This document shows positions 1-7,615 of a DNA stretch of 29,748 bases, one piece after another. The notes under the pieces are model-generated. The model saw nothing but the letters and a program-made list of their open reading frames with translations. It searched no databases and was not told the DNA's origin. Source of the stretch: Deltaproteobacteria bacterium (lineage in GTDB: Bacteria > Desulfobacterota > Desulfobaccia > Desulfobaccales > 0-14-0-80-60-11). Made by a program: the position numbers and the translations under genes. The DNA lies in assembly GCA_023381945.1 (NCBI GenBank), contig JAMCQY010000205.1, forward strand, positions 1 through 29,748, written 5' to 3'. Position 1 is the stretch's first letter, and every line of letters starts with the position of its first letter.

Positions 1-935
1 CTGACCACGGCGCTGGCGGTGGGCATCATCCCGGCCCCCTGGCCGTACAGCAAAATGGGCCCGGCGGCGTCGCCGGTTAGATAAACTGCGTTCATGGCCC
101 CGCTGACCTGGGCCAGCATATGGTCCTTCGGAATCAGGGTGGGATGCACTCGGGCCTCCACCCGGTGGCCGTCATCCCGGGTGATGGCCAACAGTTTCAG
201 GCGGTAGCCGAATTCCCGGGCGAACTGCAGGTCCAGGGGATCGAGGCGGCTGATGCCTTCCACCGAGACGGCCTCCAGGTCGAGGCGGGCACCGTAGGCC
301 AGGCTCATGAGGATAGTGAGCTTGTGGGCCGTGTCGATGCCCTCCACGTCCAGGGTGGGGTCGGCCTCGGCAAACCCGGCCTCCTGGGCCTCGGCCAGGG
401 CCTGGGCATAGGCCAGGCCCTGATTTGACATTTGCGTCAGGATATAGTTGCAGGTGCCGTTCAGGATGCCGAAGAGTTCCTGGATATGATTGGCAACCAG
501 GCCCTGGCGCAGAGCCAGGATGATGGGGATGCCGCCGCAGACCGAGGCTTCAAAGGCGACCTCCACCCCTTTAGCCGCCGCGGCGGCCAAAATATCGTTG
601 CCGTGGTGGGCCAGCAGGGCCTTGTTGGCGGTAACCACGTGCTTGCCCCGTTCGATGGCGGCCAGGGTGAAGTCCCGGGCCGCGGTCAGGCCGCCGATGA
701 GTTCCACTACGATATCGATTTCGGGGTCGTCCAGGATGTCCTGAGTTCGGGTGGTAAGCAGTTCTTGGGGCACGGCCACCGGCCGGGGGCGCTCCAGGTC
801 CAGGTCCGCCACCCTGGCCAGCACCAGTTCCGTTCCCAGGCGCCGGGAGAGCATTTCCCGCTGCTCGGTGAGCAGGCGTACCACGCCGATACCCACGGTG
901 CCGAACCCCGCCAGTCCGATTTTAATGGTTTTCAT
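1..935 (-). CDS. hom: Homoserine dehydrogenase, 3' end outside window
   Basis: Cytosolic NAD(P)-dependent reduction of aspartate semialdehyde to homoserine, the branch to threonine and methionine. The reading frame starts at ATG 935-933 and stays open to the window edge, giving 311 residues. Visible: an N-terminal Rossmann loop (GLAGFGTVGIGVV, from about residue 7), the TANKALLA segment, ASVCGGIPII, the family signature GILNGTCNYILTQM and a catalytic-domain stretch FAEADPTLDVEGIDTAHK. The remaining catalytic end and any ACT regulatory domain are off the window. It lies downstream of the aminotransferase in the same direction, about 100 bp away across a palindromic repeat, so both may belong to one amino-acid operon. 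Identification is secure from the motifs; the total length is unknown. Confidence 0.93.
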   Translation of the reverse strand, partial: MKTIKIGLAGFGTVGIGVVRLLTEQREMLSRRLGTELVLARVADLDLERPRPVAVPQELLTTRTQDILDDPEIDIVVELIGGLTAARDFTLAAIERGKHVVTANKALLAHHGNDILAAAAAKGVEVAFEASVCGGIPIILALRQGLVANHIQELFGILNGTCNYILTQMSNQGLAYAQALAEAQEAGFAEADPTLDVEGIDTAHKLTILMSLAYGARLDLEAVSVEGISRLDPLDLQFAREFGYRLKLLAITRDDGHRVEARVHPTLIPKDHMLAQVSGAMNAVYLTGDAAGPILLYGQGAGMMPTASAVV

Positions 936-950
936 CGGGACCCCAAAAAT

Positions 951-1004
951 GGTAGCACAGGCTTTCCAGCCTGTGCAGGTGTAGAACCGCCGCCACGGCG
1001 GTTC
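951..1004. repeat. Dispersed palindromic repeat (REP-like), copy 1
   Basis: Two perfect hairpins lie back to back. The first has 9-bp arms GCACAGGCT / AGCCTGTGC (955-963 and 968-976) with a 4-base loop; the second has 9-bp arms GAACCGCCG / CGGCGGTTC (984-992 and 996-1004) with a 3-base loop. A related copy in the opposite strand sense lies at 27195-27240. It fills the gap between the aminotransferase and homoserine dehydrogenase genes. It has no coding potential of its own. It could modulate the operon transcript, but the second copy suggests a dispersed repeat family. Confidence 0.75.
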
Positions 1005-1034
1005 AGGCACCAGCGAGGTTGCCGGCGCGGCATT

Positions 1035-2249
1035 TTACTTCGCCGCGACCGCCACGCCCAATTCCTCCGGGCTTTTGCGCAGCACCTGCCGGAAACCCCG
1101 GATGGCCTGGTTGGTGCGGTGGACGTTCTCCACCAGGGCGAAGCGCACGTATTCGTCCCCCCACTCGCCGAAGCCCAAGCCCGGGGCTACCGCCGCCTTG
1201 GCCTCCCGGATCATCAGCATGGAAAACTCCACCGAGCCCAGGTGGCGGAATTTCCTGGGTATCCTGGCCCAGACGAACATGGTGCCCTTGGGCGGCTCCA
1301 CCCGCCAGCCGATATTGTGCAGGCCCCGGCAGAGGGCGTCCCGCCGCTCCCTGTAGACCGCCACGGTCTGCTCGACGCAGTCGTAGGGGCCATTCAGGGC
1401 GATAATCGAGGCGATCTGGATGGGCTGGAAGACGCCGTAATCCAGATAGCTCTTGATGCGGGTCAAGGCGTGGACCAGGCGCTGGTTGCCTACGACAAAA
1501 CCCATGCGCCAGCCCGGCATATTATAGCTCTTGGAGAGTGAAAAAAGCTCCACCCCCACCTCTTTGGCTCCGGGCACCTGCAGGAAGCTGGGGGCCACGT
1601 AGCCGTCGAAGACCAGGTCGGCGTAAGCGAAATCGTGGATGATATAGACGCCGTACTTGTTGGCGTAGTCCACGATCTTCTTGAAAAAGTCCAGGTCCAC
1701 ACACCGGGTGGTGGGGTTATGGGGGAAGGAGATGATCAGCATCTTGGGCCGCGGCCGGATCAATTCCGTGATGTTGTGCAGGTCTTCGAAAAAATCACGG
1801 TCGGGGCTCAGGGGAATGGAAACCAGTTGCCCCCCGGAAATGACTACTGAAGCCGAATGGATGGGATAAGTCGGGTTGGGCACCAACACCACGTCCCCGG
1901 CCTCCACCGTGGCCAATACCAGGTGCGAGAGGCCCTCCTTGGCGCCGATGGTGGCGATGGCTTCGGTCTCAGGATCGATATCCACGTCAAAGCGGCGCTT
2001 GTACCAACTGGAGATGGCCATCCTGAGTTTGGTGATCCCCCGGGACGCCGAATACCGGTGGTTAACCCCTTTGCCGGCGGCTTCAACGAGTTTGGCGACG
2101 ATGTGCGGCGGGGTGGGCAGGTCGGGATTGCCCATGCCCAAATCGATGATGTCCTCGCCCCGGCGCCGGGCTTCCATTTTCAGGGCGTTGACCGTGGCGA
2201 ACACATAAGGCGGCAGGCGTTTCATGCGGGGGAATTCTTCAATGGCCAT
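1035..2249 (-). CDS. Class I/II PLP aminotransferase (LL-DAP / alanine aminotransferase type)
   Basis: A 404-residue cytosolic fold-type I aminotransferase. The start at 2249 ([17 protein letters not shown]) is chosen because AAGGAG lies 7-12 bases upstream; the longer open frame adds a low-complexity, unlikely extension. Visible: the N-terminal [14 protein letters not shown], the substrate-binding [11 protein letters not shown], the PLP-lysine segment [15 protein letters not shown] near residue 240, and a C-terminal Arg region [12 protein letters not shown]. Family members of this type act on LL-diaminopimelate, alanine or aspartate-family keto acids. The adjacent homoserine dehydrogenase supports a role in aspartate-family amino-acid metabolism. 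The exact substrate is not resolved from motifs. Confidence 0.88.
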   Translation of the reverse strand: MAIEEFPRMKRLPPYVFATVNALKMEARRRGEDIIDLGMGNPDLPTPPHIVAKLVEAAGKGVNHRYSASRGITKLRMAISSWYKRRFDVDIDPETEAIATIGAKEGLSHLVLATVEAGDVVLVPNPTYPIHSASVVISGGQLVSIPLSPDRDFFEDLHNITELIRPRPKMLIISFPHNPTTRCVDLDFFKKIVDYANKYGVYIIHDFAYADLVFDGYVAPSFLQVPGAKEVGVELFSLSKSYNMPGWRMGFVVGNQRLVHALTRIKSYLDYGVFQPIQIASIIALNGPYDCVEQTVAVYRERRDALCRGLHNIGWRVEPPKGTMFVWARIPRKFRHLGSVEFSMLMIREAKAAVAPGLGFGEWGDEYVRFALVENVHRTNQAIRGFRQVLRKSPEELGVAVAAK

Positions 2250-2328
2250 GCAGGTCTCCTTCAAACAAACGAAAGGGATATTTCCAAAGTGTAAAATTAT
2301 CCCAAAAGGCCGGGACTTGTCAAATGGT

Positions 2329-2370
2329 AGTGAGCCGTTGGCAGTGAACAGTGAGCAGTTTTGAGTGACT
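2329..2370. repeat. Degenerate GTGARCA-type short repeat
   Basis: The upstream region of the aminotransferase holds a run of related 7-8-mers (AGTGAGCC, CAGTGAAC, AGTGAGCAG, GAGTGAC). Such degenerate GTGAACA/GTGAGCA runs are known as low-complexity intergenic repeats in many genomes. There is no evidence that it is regulatory. Confidence 0.35.
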
Positions 2371-2484
2371 CTGAGGAGAGGGCAGAGTGGCATCCGCCGA
2401 TTAAGTACTTAGCATATGACCAGTCCAATTCGCTGGTATTGCCCGTTTTTTAACCGGTAACCAAAAACTGAGGAGGGTCCGGCC

Positions 2485-2811
2485 ATGTCAGAAGAGACCT
2501 ATCCAGGCTGGTATTCGTATATCAAGGAAAATCACGGCAAATTCATCACCGCCCTGGAGCACCTGGGGGAGACGGTGCGACAGGCCGGGCCGCTGGAAGC
2601 CAAGACCTCGCACCTGATCCAATTGGCCGCCGCTGCAGCCATTCATTCGGAAGGGTCGGTGCATAGCCATACCCGGCGGGCCTTGAAGGCGGGCGCCACT
2701 AGTGAGGAGATTTATCACGCAGTGATCCTGCTCACCAGCACCATCGGTTTTCCCAACACCTCCGCGGCCTTGAGCTGGGTCTTTGATGTTTTGGGAGAAG
2801 AAACCGCCTGA
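2485..2811 (+). CDS. Carboxymuconolactone decarboxylase / AhpD-fold protein
   Basis: A small 108-residue all-helical CMD-domain protein. An AGGAGGG ribosome site lies 7 bases before ATG 2485. The segment LIQLAAAAAIHSEGSVHSHTRRALKAGATSEEIYHAVILLTSTIGFP has the CMD spacing and the GAT-EEI signature. However, the AhpD catalytic CxxC is replaced by SEGSVHSH, so a peroxidase-reductase activity of the AhpD kind is unlikely; the His residues resemble gamma-CMD proteins. The next gene starts just past its stop codon. It is the first of three CMD-type genes in the window. Its physiological role is unknown. Confidence 0.8.
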   Translation: MSEETYPGWYSYIKENHGKFITALEHLGETVRQAGPLEAKTSHLIQLAAAAAIHSEGSVHSHTRRALKAGATSEEIYHAVILLTSTIGFPNTSAALSWVFDVLGEETA

Positions 2812-2845
2812 GATGGCAATGGAGGTTAAAAAAGGGCGGAGGTTA

Positions 2846-3871
2846 ATGGCTTGCTTGCCGATTAGGGAGTCAAGCCCGAGGAGAATTGTGTTCTGGCTGG
2901 TGCTGAGCTGCTGGCTGGGGGTGTTGACTTTGTTCCCGGTGTTGAAGGCGCTGGCTCAGGCCTCGGCCGAAGAGGGTCAAAAACCATCCGCGGAGAAGAA
3001 AAATTCCGCCCCCACCACCGCCGGCTGCATCATGACGGATTCTACAATTCCTATTAACCCAGGCCACGTCAACGTGGCGACCATGTGGGCCCTGTCACTC
3101 TATCCCGGGACCTTCAACCAAAACTGGCGGACGATCAGCATCCACGGGAATTTTTATACTTTTTTCATGCCGGTGAAAGTTACCTATGGCCTAGCCAGGA
3201 ACATGGAGGTGTACCTTATCGTGCCCTTCCTCAATTACTGGGTCACCCAGGCGGATCAAAGTATTGCCGTCAATGGCAGAACTTCCGCCAGTTACGCCGG
3301 CATTGGCGACCTGACCCTGATGGGCAAGTACCTCTTATATCCGGAAGGCGAAGTTCGGCCTGCGGTGAGCGCCGTGGCCGGCTTTGGCACTATCCCGACC
3401 GGGCATGCCTCTCATCTTAATCCCAGATTTATGGGGGTGGACGCCATCGGCACCGGGGCGTTAACCTTATCCACCGGCGTCAACCTCTATAAATGGGCGC
3501 AGCCCTTCCTGCTATACAGCACTGTGTGGATCAACAGCCCGATCAACTTGTATAGGATGACCACCTTAGCCTCACCGCAACCGGTGCGTTCCCGGGAATA
3601 CCTTACCTTTAACCTGGCGGCGGAGTATCCTCTCAACAGTAAATTTGTCCTCCTATTGGAGATGTACAGCTCCTGGACCTGGCAGAATCTGCTGCCCTTC
3701 CAGGCGAGCCAGGGGTACCAAACCCCGGAGACTTTATTGGGCCTCATGCCGGGGATTGAATTTCTGGCCACGGAAAGATTTACCCTGGAGGCCGGGGCTG
3801 CTTTGGACATTATGGGGAAAAATAATGTCAAGAAATTCACCCCCATGCTGATGGCGACCTACGCCTTTTAG
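2846..3871 (+). CDS. Outer-membrane beta-barrel protein, phenol-degradation MetA-like
   Basis: A predicted secreted outer-membrane protein of about 341 residues. The N-terminus has a basic stretch followed by a hydrophobic segment (RRIVFWLVLSCWLGVLTLF) and an Ala-rich exit (ALAQASAEE), a Sec signal peptide. The mature part is rich in alternating aromatic/aliphatic strands with GDLTLMGKYLLYP and GIEFLATERFTLEAGAALDI and ends in an aromatic residue (ATYAF), all typical of transporter-like barrels annotated as 'MetA-pathway of phenol degradation'. Start uncertain: GGAGG lies only 3 bases before ATG 2846; ATG 2813 or 2819 would add 9-11 residues, and 2783 would overlap the CMD gene. No substrate can be assigned. 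Confidence 0.7.
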   Translation: MACLPIRESSPRRIVFWLVLSCWLGVLTLFPVLKALAQASAEEGQKPSAEKKNSAPTTAGCIMTDSTIPINPGHVNVATMWALSLYPGTFNQNWRTISIHGNFYTFFMPVKVTYGLARNMEVYLIVPFLNYWVTQADQSIAVNGRTSASYAGIGDLTLMGKYLLYPEGEVRPAVSAVAGFGTIPTGHASHLNPRFMGVDAIGTGALTLSTGVNLYKWAQPFLLYSTVWINSPINLYRMTTLASPQPVRSREYLTFNLAAEYPLNSKFVLLLEMYSSWTWQNLLPFQASQGYQTPETLLGLMPGIEFLATERFTLEAGAALDIMGKNNVKKFTPMLMATYAF

Positions 3872-3891
3872 GCCGCACTACCGGTGGGGGC

Positions 3892-3924
3892 AAAAAAAAG
3901 GGTTACGGACCTACACCGTAACCC
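3892..3924 (-). terminator. Rho-independent terminator (tRNA-Val type) at left island junction
   Basis: On the minus strand a 9-bp stem GGGTTACGG / CCGTAACCC with a 7-base loop is followed by eight T. The same hairpin in altered form lies 3' of the intact tRNA-Val at 25715-25744, so this is the original tRNA terminator displaced by island insertion. It now lies downstream of the minus-strand ars operon, which ends at 3999. Confidence 0.85.
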
Positions 3925-3974
3925 CTTGATTTTCATGGTAGGCGGTACTGGATTTGAACCAGTGACCTCCACCG
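3915..3974. repeat. attL: left 60-bp direct repeat with partial tRNA-Val 3' end
   Basis: A 60-bp segment identical, except one base (C at 3967 versus T at 25787), to 25735-25794. From 3936 to 3974 it is the 3' part of a tRNA-Val gene on the minus strand: CCA end, acceptor 3' strand, full T-arm, variable loop and anticodon-stem 3' strand. The 5' half of the tRNA is absent, as expected for an integration junction. Beyond 3974 the sequence diverges completely from the right copy. Confidence 0.9.
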
Positions 3975-3998
3975 GTATGGAGTGAATTCAATTATCCG

Positions 3999-4553
3999 CT
4001 ATTCTGCGTCCAGAGTTCGCCAGCCAAAACTTTCCAGGTAGGCCTGAAGCTTTTGCCATTTCTCCCGGTATTTTTCTTCCCCTAGCGCAGGGCAATCCTC
4101 CGGACTGATTTCCCCTTCCCGCAAGGCCGCAGCATAGGCCATGCAGGTAGCATAGCCGCAGACCTTGCAATTGGTCATGGGCAGCAGCTTTAAAATCTCC
4201 ATGATCTTCAGTCCGGCCTGGCTCACATAGCGGGGGCTGATGGTTTCCCGCCGCTTGTAAATGTCATTGATCTGAGCCCGAATCCAAGTGAGCAGGGCGT
4301 GGGCTTCCTCCAGGTCCCGAATGCCCCGGATGGCGATTTTCTGGGGATGGAGGGTGATCCATTTGCCGTTGGAGAGCTTGAGCAGGAGCACCTGGTTGGT
4401 CTGATCGTAGTCCCAGCCGCCCAATTCGGCATTCACATAAGGGAAGGACGGAGAGATGTCCGTCTGCAGAGTAGCGATAGCGTGCAGGGTCTCCTTGGTG
4501 GAGTCCATCTTGGGGCGGAAGATTTCAAAGTCTTCCACGTGCTCCAGCAACAT
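3999..4553 (-). CDS. (Fe-S)-binding protein with CdhE-type four-Cys domain
   Basis: A 184-residue cytosolic protein. The start at 4553 follows GGAG by 7 bases and lies 10 bases after the arsC stop. The first ~110 residues (MDSTKETLHAIATLQTDISP, then GGWDYDQTNQVLLLKLSNGK) resemble no enzyme I can name. The C-terminal part carries NCKVCGYATCMAYAAAL followed by EDCPAL, the 4Fe-4S motif C-x2-C-x4-C-x(about 16)-C of the corrinoid/CO-dehydrogenase gamma-subunit Fe-S domain. As the last gene of the ars operon, next to arsC, it may feed electrons to or sense the arsenic pathway; that is inference. The gene ends 25 bases from the left att repeat. Confidence 0.78.
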   Translation of the reverse strand: MLLEHVEDFEIFRPKMDSTKETLHAIATLQTDISPSFPYVNAELGGWDYDQTNQVLLLKLSNGKWITLHPQKIAIRGIRDLEEAHALLTWIRAQINDIYKRRETISPRYVSQAGLKIMEILKLLPMTNCKVCGYATCMAYAAALREGEISPEDCPALGEEKYREKWQKLQAYLESFGWRTLDAE

Positions 4554-4563
4554 CGTTCTGCTC

Positions 4564-4980
4564 CTACATGAGCTTCTGCTTGAGAAGGGGGATGAGTTGC
4601 TGCCGCATTTCATCCCGCACCCGGCGAAAGACTGCCATGATCTCCTCTTCGCTGCCAGTGGCCCTGGCCGGATCCGGGAAGCCGACGTGTCTGGCCTCGG
4701 TTTCTCCGGCAAAGATGGGGCACTGCTCCTGGGCCTGATCGCAGACGGTGATGACCAGGTCGAACTGCTCCCCGGCCAGATCATCCACTGACTTGGAGCG
4801 ATGGCGGCTGATATCGATGCCCAACTCGGCCATGGCCTGAATAGCCCGGGGGTTGACCCGGCTGGGCCGCACCCCGGCGGAGAAAGCCTGCACCTGCCCG
4901 GCCAGGTCGTGATTCACCAAGCCTTCGGCCATCTGGCTGCGGCAGGAGTTCTCGGTGCAGAGAAACAAGACCTTTGGCAT
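4564..4980 (-). CDS. arsC: Arsenate reductase, thioredoxin-coupled (LMW-phosphatase fold)
   Basis: Reduces cytosolic As(V) to As(III), the form exported by Acr3 and methylated by ArsM. The 138-residue length fits the family. The P-loop CTENSCRSQMAEG begins at residue 8 with nucleophilic Cys8 and the CX5R phosphate-binding loop (CTENSCR). The resolving pair lies in TVCDQAQEQCPIF, and FPDPA provides the conserved Asp-Pro. These mark the thioredoxin-dependent type rather than the glutaredoxin/GSH type. The small thioredoxin-fold protein immediately upstream is a plausible electron donor. The start is unambiguous, with the gene placed 21 bases after its upstream neighbour. Confidence 0.95.
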   Translation of the reverse strand: MPKVLFLCTENSCRSQMAEGLVNHDLAGQVQAFSAGVRPSRVNPRAIQAMAELGIDISRHRSKSVDDLAGEQFDLVITVCDQAQEQCPIFAGETEARHVGFPDPARATGSEEEIMAVFRRVRDEMRQQLIPLLKQKLM

Positions 4981-5001
4981 TAAGTGCGACCTTTGCCTCG
5001 G

Positions 5002-5235
5002 TTAACTGATAAGCTTTTTGATTTCTTCGACGCTGGGCACCTGGCCCACCACCTTGACTTCGCCGTCCACTACCAGGGCCGGGGTCATCATCACGCCAAA
5101 GGCCATGATTTTGCTCAAATCGGAGACCTTTTCGACTTCGTATTCGCCGCCGGCCGCCTTGGCCGCCTCTTCGGTGCGTTTGGCCAGTTCCACGCATTTA
5201 GGACACCCCGGACCTAAGACCTGCAACTTCTTCAT
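5002..5235 (-). CDS. Small thioredoxin-fold redox protein (redox-active disulfide type)
   Basis: A 77-residue cytosolic protein starting MKKLQVLGPGCPKC, with GAGGT 9 bases before ATG 5235. It has the CPKC active site at the end of the first strand, the cis-Pro segment MMTPALVVDGEV and the helix PSVEEIKKLI. This is the compact thioredoxin/glutaredoxin-like family described from methanogens and Thermotoga. Placed directly upstream of arsC in the same operon, it probably regenerates reduced ArsC; that functional link is inference from position and fold. Confidence 0.88.
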   Translation of the reverse strand: MKKLQVLGPGCPKCVELAKRTEEAAKAAGGEYEVEKVSDLSKIMAFGVMMTPALVVDGEVKVVGQVPSVEEIKKLIS

Positions 5236-5264
5236 GGTACTTTTACCTCGCAAGTATTTTAAAG

Positions 5265-5648
5265 TTAGCCGCCGAATTGGCTTAGTTTAGCGGCTATGTT
5301 CTCTTTGGCCACCTCGCCCACGGCCATCCAGAGCAGGTGCATCTGGTTGTCCAGAAAGAGCAGGGCCGGCAACTGGATGAGGTGGTACTCGCCAACATAC
5401 GGCACCGCCGCTTGCCGGTCGGTGTCGTAATCAATGCGCTTCAGCAACGCCTGCCGCGGCCCGGTAAAAGTCTGGTTCACTAGCGCGTCTGCCGCCTGGA
5501 CGCTCTTAGCGCTGCAGCCGCAGGCCTTGCTCTTGGTGATATAGATCACCTGGCTCACCTTAGCGGGTTCGGCGTTTGCCAGGCCTGTCGCGCCCAAAAT
5601 CAGCAACACCGCAATGCTAAGAAATGTGATTCTGACTTTTGCCATCAC
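5265..5648 (-). CDS. Exported thioredoxin-like protein with CGC motif
   Basis: A 127-residue protein with a Sec signal peptide (KVRITFLSIAVLLILGATGLANA, cleavage likely after ANA). The mature part has a thioredoxin-like pattern: strand VSQVIYITKSKACGCSAKSVQAADALV, strand RIDYDTD, cis-Pro segment LIQLPALLFLDN and a C-terminal helix. The active site is CGC rather than CxxC; a second start ATG one codon later is possible. Its place in the ars operon, with CcdA-like and CIPC proteins upstream, suggests a periplasmic thiol relay. No characterised relative is known to me. Confidence 0.7.
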   Translation of the reverse strand: MMAKVRITFLSIAVLLILGATGLANAEPAKVSQVIYITKSKACGCSAKSVQAADALVNQTFTGPRQALLKRIDYDTDRQAAVPYVGEYHLIQLPALLFLDNQMHLLWMAVGEVAKENIAAKLSQFGG

Positions 5649-5661
5649 TCCCCCTTCTTCC

Positions 5662-6417
5662 CTATTTTTTGAAGGCCCGGATCTTCACACTGATGATCTT
5701 CCCGCGCAACTTTTCATCCATCTCCGGGGCCGCGTAAGGGGACTGGGAGACTGCGGCCACGTCCGCAAACCCAGCCCGGCGAATGGTCGAAAGATACGCC
5801 TCCCGCTCCATGGCCCCGCCCAGGCAATCGGCCCAGGCCGCGAAACTGGCCCGCACTTCTGCCGGTAACTCCTCTGTAGTCACTAAATCCGAGATCAATA
5901 TCCGGCCGCCGGGTTTCAGGACCCGGAAAATTTCCCGGGAGCTGACCAGTTTGTCCGCCGTCAGGTTGATTACGCAGTTGCTGATGACAATATCGATCGA
6001 ATCAGCCTCCAGGGGCAGATGTTCAATCTCCCCCTGACGGAATTCCACATTGCCGAAACCGTGTTCCAGGGCCAGTTCTTGGCCACGCGCCACCATGTCC
6101 TCGGTCATGTCCACGCCGATGACCCGACCGCGCTCACCCACCTTTTTGGCCGCCAGGAAGACGTCGATACCCGCCCCGGACCCCAAGTCCACCACGGTCT
6201 CTCCTTCCTTGAGATCCGCCAGGGCGGTGGGGTTGCCGCAGCCCACCCCTAAGATGGCCATTTCCGGGACCAGGCTGAGATCTTCAGGGGTATAGCCCAC
6301 GGCCAAGCATTGGTCGGTTGTTGTCGGCCCGCAGGTGGGGCAACAGAAAGTCTGCTCTCCCCGGGCGATTTTGCCATAACGGTCCTTGAGGAATTCTTTC
6401 AGGTTTTGATCAGCCAT
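5662..6417 (-). CDS. arsM: Arsenite S-adenosylmethionine methyltransferase
   Basis: Methylates As(III) with SAM, giving mono- to trimethylated arsenicals in the cytosol. Length 251 residues. Visible: the N-terminal CCPTCG, the ArsM signature LGVGCGNPTALADLKEGETVVDLG (cut here into LGVGCGNP and the SAM loop VVDLGSGAGIDVFLAA), GVDMTEDM, the conserved Cys in SNCVINLTADK and the last arsenic-binding Cys in WADCLGGA. At least three of the Cys known to bind trivalent arsenic are present. It lies 15 bases after a COG0701 permease, a pairing seen in other organoarsenical loci. Confidence 0.93.
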   Translation of the reverse strand: MADQNLKEFLKDRYGKIARGEQTFCCPTCGPTTTDQCLAVGYTPEDLSLVPEMAILGVGCGNPTALADLKEGETVVDLGSGAGIDVFLAAKKVGERGRVIGVDMTEDMVARGQELALEHGFGNVEFRQGEIEHLPLEADSIDIVISNCVINLTADKLVSSREIFRVLKPGGRILISDLVTTEELPAEVRASFAAWADCLGGAMEREAYLSTIRRAGFADVAAVSQSPYAAPEMDEKLRGKIISVKIRAFKK

Positions 6418-6432
6418 TCCCTTATCCCCGCA

Positions 6433-7572
6433 TCACATAATGACGTTAAATACAAAGCCGACGATAATAATGCCCACGGTGACCACCCCGACGAAAACGG
6501 CAATCAGCCTGGGCTTCAATACTTTCCGCAGGATGACGCATTCCGGAAAGGAGATGCCGATGATGGACATCATGAAAGCTAGCACCGTGCCCAGGGCCGC
6601 CCCCTTTTCCAGCAAGGCCTGCACCACCGGAATAATGCCGGCGGCGTTGGAATAGAGCGGCGCCCCGAGAATGACGGCCACCGGCACTGACCACCAGGCC
6701 TGTTTGCCCATGAGGGCAGCCAGAAATCCTTCGGGCACATAGCCGTGGATTGCAGCCCCGGCGCCGATCCCCAGAATAATATAGAGCCAGACCTTGCCAA
6801 CGATGTCCCTGACCTGATGCAGGCCGTAATCGATGCGGTTCATCCAAGTTAATTTTTGTAAGAGGGCAGGAGTTTGCCCCATGCGGATTTCATAGACCCA
6901 GTCTTCCACCTGGCGTTCCATGTTGAGACGTCCGATAACTACCCCGGTAACCATGGCAATCAGCAACCCCATGGACATATAAATCAGGGCGATGCGCCAG
7001 CCGAAAAGCCCGAAGAGGAGCACCAGGGCGATTTCGTTCACCATGGGGGCGGAGATCAAAAAGGCGAAGGTAACCCCAATGGGGATACCGGCTTCGACAA
7101 AACCGATGAAGAGCGGCACCGCCGAACAGGAGCAAAAAGGAGTCACCACCCCCAAGAGGGCCGCCAACACATCCCCCAGGATCTCCCGTTTTCCTGCCAA
7201 AATCCCCCTGGTCCGCTCCGGAGTAAAAAAAGACCGGATGATGCCAACGCCGAAGATCACCAGCACCAGGAGCATGAACACCTTGGGAATATCCAGAAAG
7301 AAGAAGGAAACGGCGTCGCCCAGGTGGGTGACCCGGGCGATCCGGAAGACATCATAGGTGATCCAGAGCGAAAAGGAGACCAGCCGGCTATAGACCGGAT
7401 ACCAGACCATGAGCCCCAGAGCCAGAAAGATCAGCTTGAGAATTTGTCTGGCCGACAACTCAGCAACGGCCGCTTTTACCCTGGAAGTGAAGTTCATTCG
7501 TAGTTTAGCCGGTCCGGTAGCAATTTCCGCCGCCACCGTCTGATCTTGCAAAGGTTGGTCTTTCATCGTCAT
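6433..7572 (-). CDS. COG0701 permease, ArsP-like
   Basis: A 379-residue polytopic inner-membrane protein with roughly eight to ten hydrophobic segments. The hallmark TPFCSCSAVPLFIGFVEAG (about residue 145) is the Cys-x-Cys motif of the COG0701/DUF318 permeases, whose studied member ArsP exports trivalent methylarsenicals. ISAPMVNEIALVLLFGLFG and GAPLYSNAAGIIPVVQALL are further family segments. Two ATGs, 7572 and 7566, are close; the second has the better spacing from AAGGG. Being next to arsM, export of methylated arsenic is the best guess, but other COG0701 proteins have unrelated or unknown substrates. Confidence 0.85.
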   Translation of the reverse strand: MTMKDQPLQDQTVAAEIATGPAKLRMNFTSRVKAAVAELSARQILKLIFLALGLMVWYPVYSRLVSFSLWITYDVFRIARVTHLGDAVSFFFLDIPKVFMLLVLVIFGVGIIRSFFTPERTRGILAGKREILGDVLAALLGVVTPFCSCSAVPLFIGFVEAGIPIGVTFAFLISAPMVNEIALVLLFGLFGWRIALIYMSMGLLIAMVTGVVIGRLNMERQVEDWVYEIRMGQTPALLQKLTWMNRIDYGLHQVRDIVGKVWLYIILGIGAGAAIHGYVPEGFLAALMGKQAWWSVPVAVILGAPLYSNAAGIIPVVQALLEKGAALGTVLAFMMSIIGISFPECVILRKVLKPRLIAVFVGVVTVGIIIVGFVFNVIM

Positions 7573-7615
7573 TGTCCCTTAAATGGAAATAGGTTCCTGG
7601 TCAAACGAACTTGAG

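Noticed and set aside
432..1541. Long plus-strand open frame of 369 codons across homoserine dehydrogenase and aminotransferase genes
   Set aside because: It is antisense to two well-supported minus-strand genes, with low-complexity His/Gln/Gly-rich composition typical of a GC-rich shadow frame.
3936..3974. Possible second tRNA-Val gene
   Set aside because: Only the 3' half is present; the D-arm, anticodon loop and 5' acceptor strand are missing, so it is an integration scar, not a gene.
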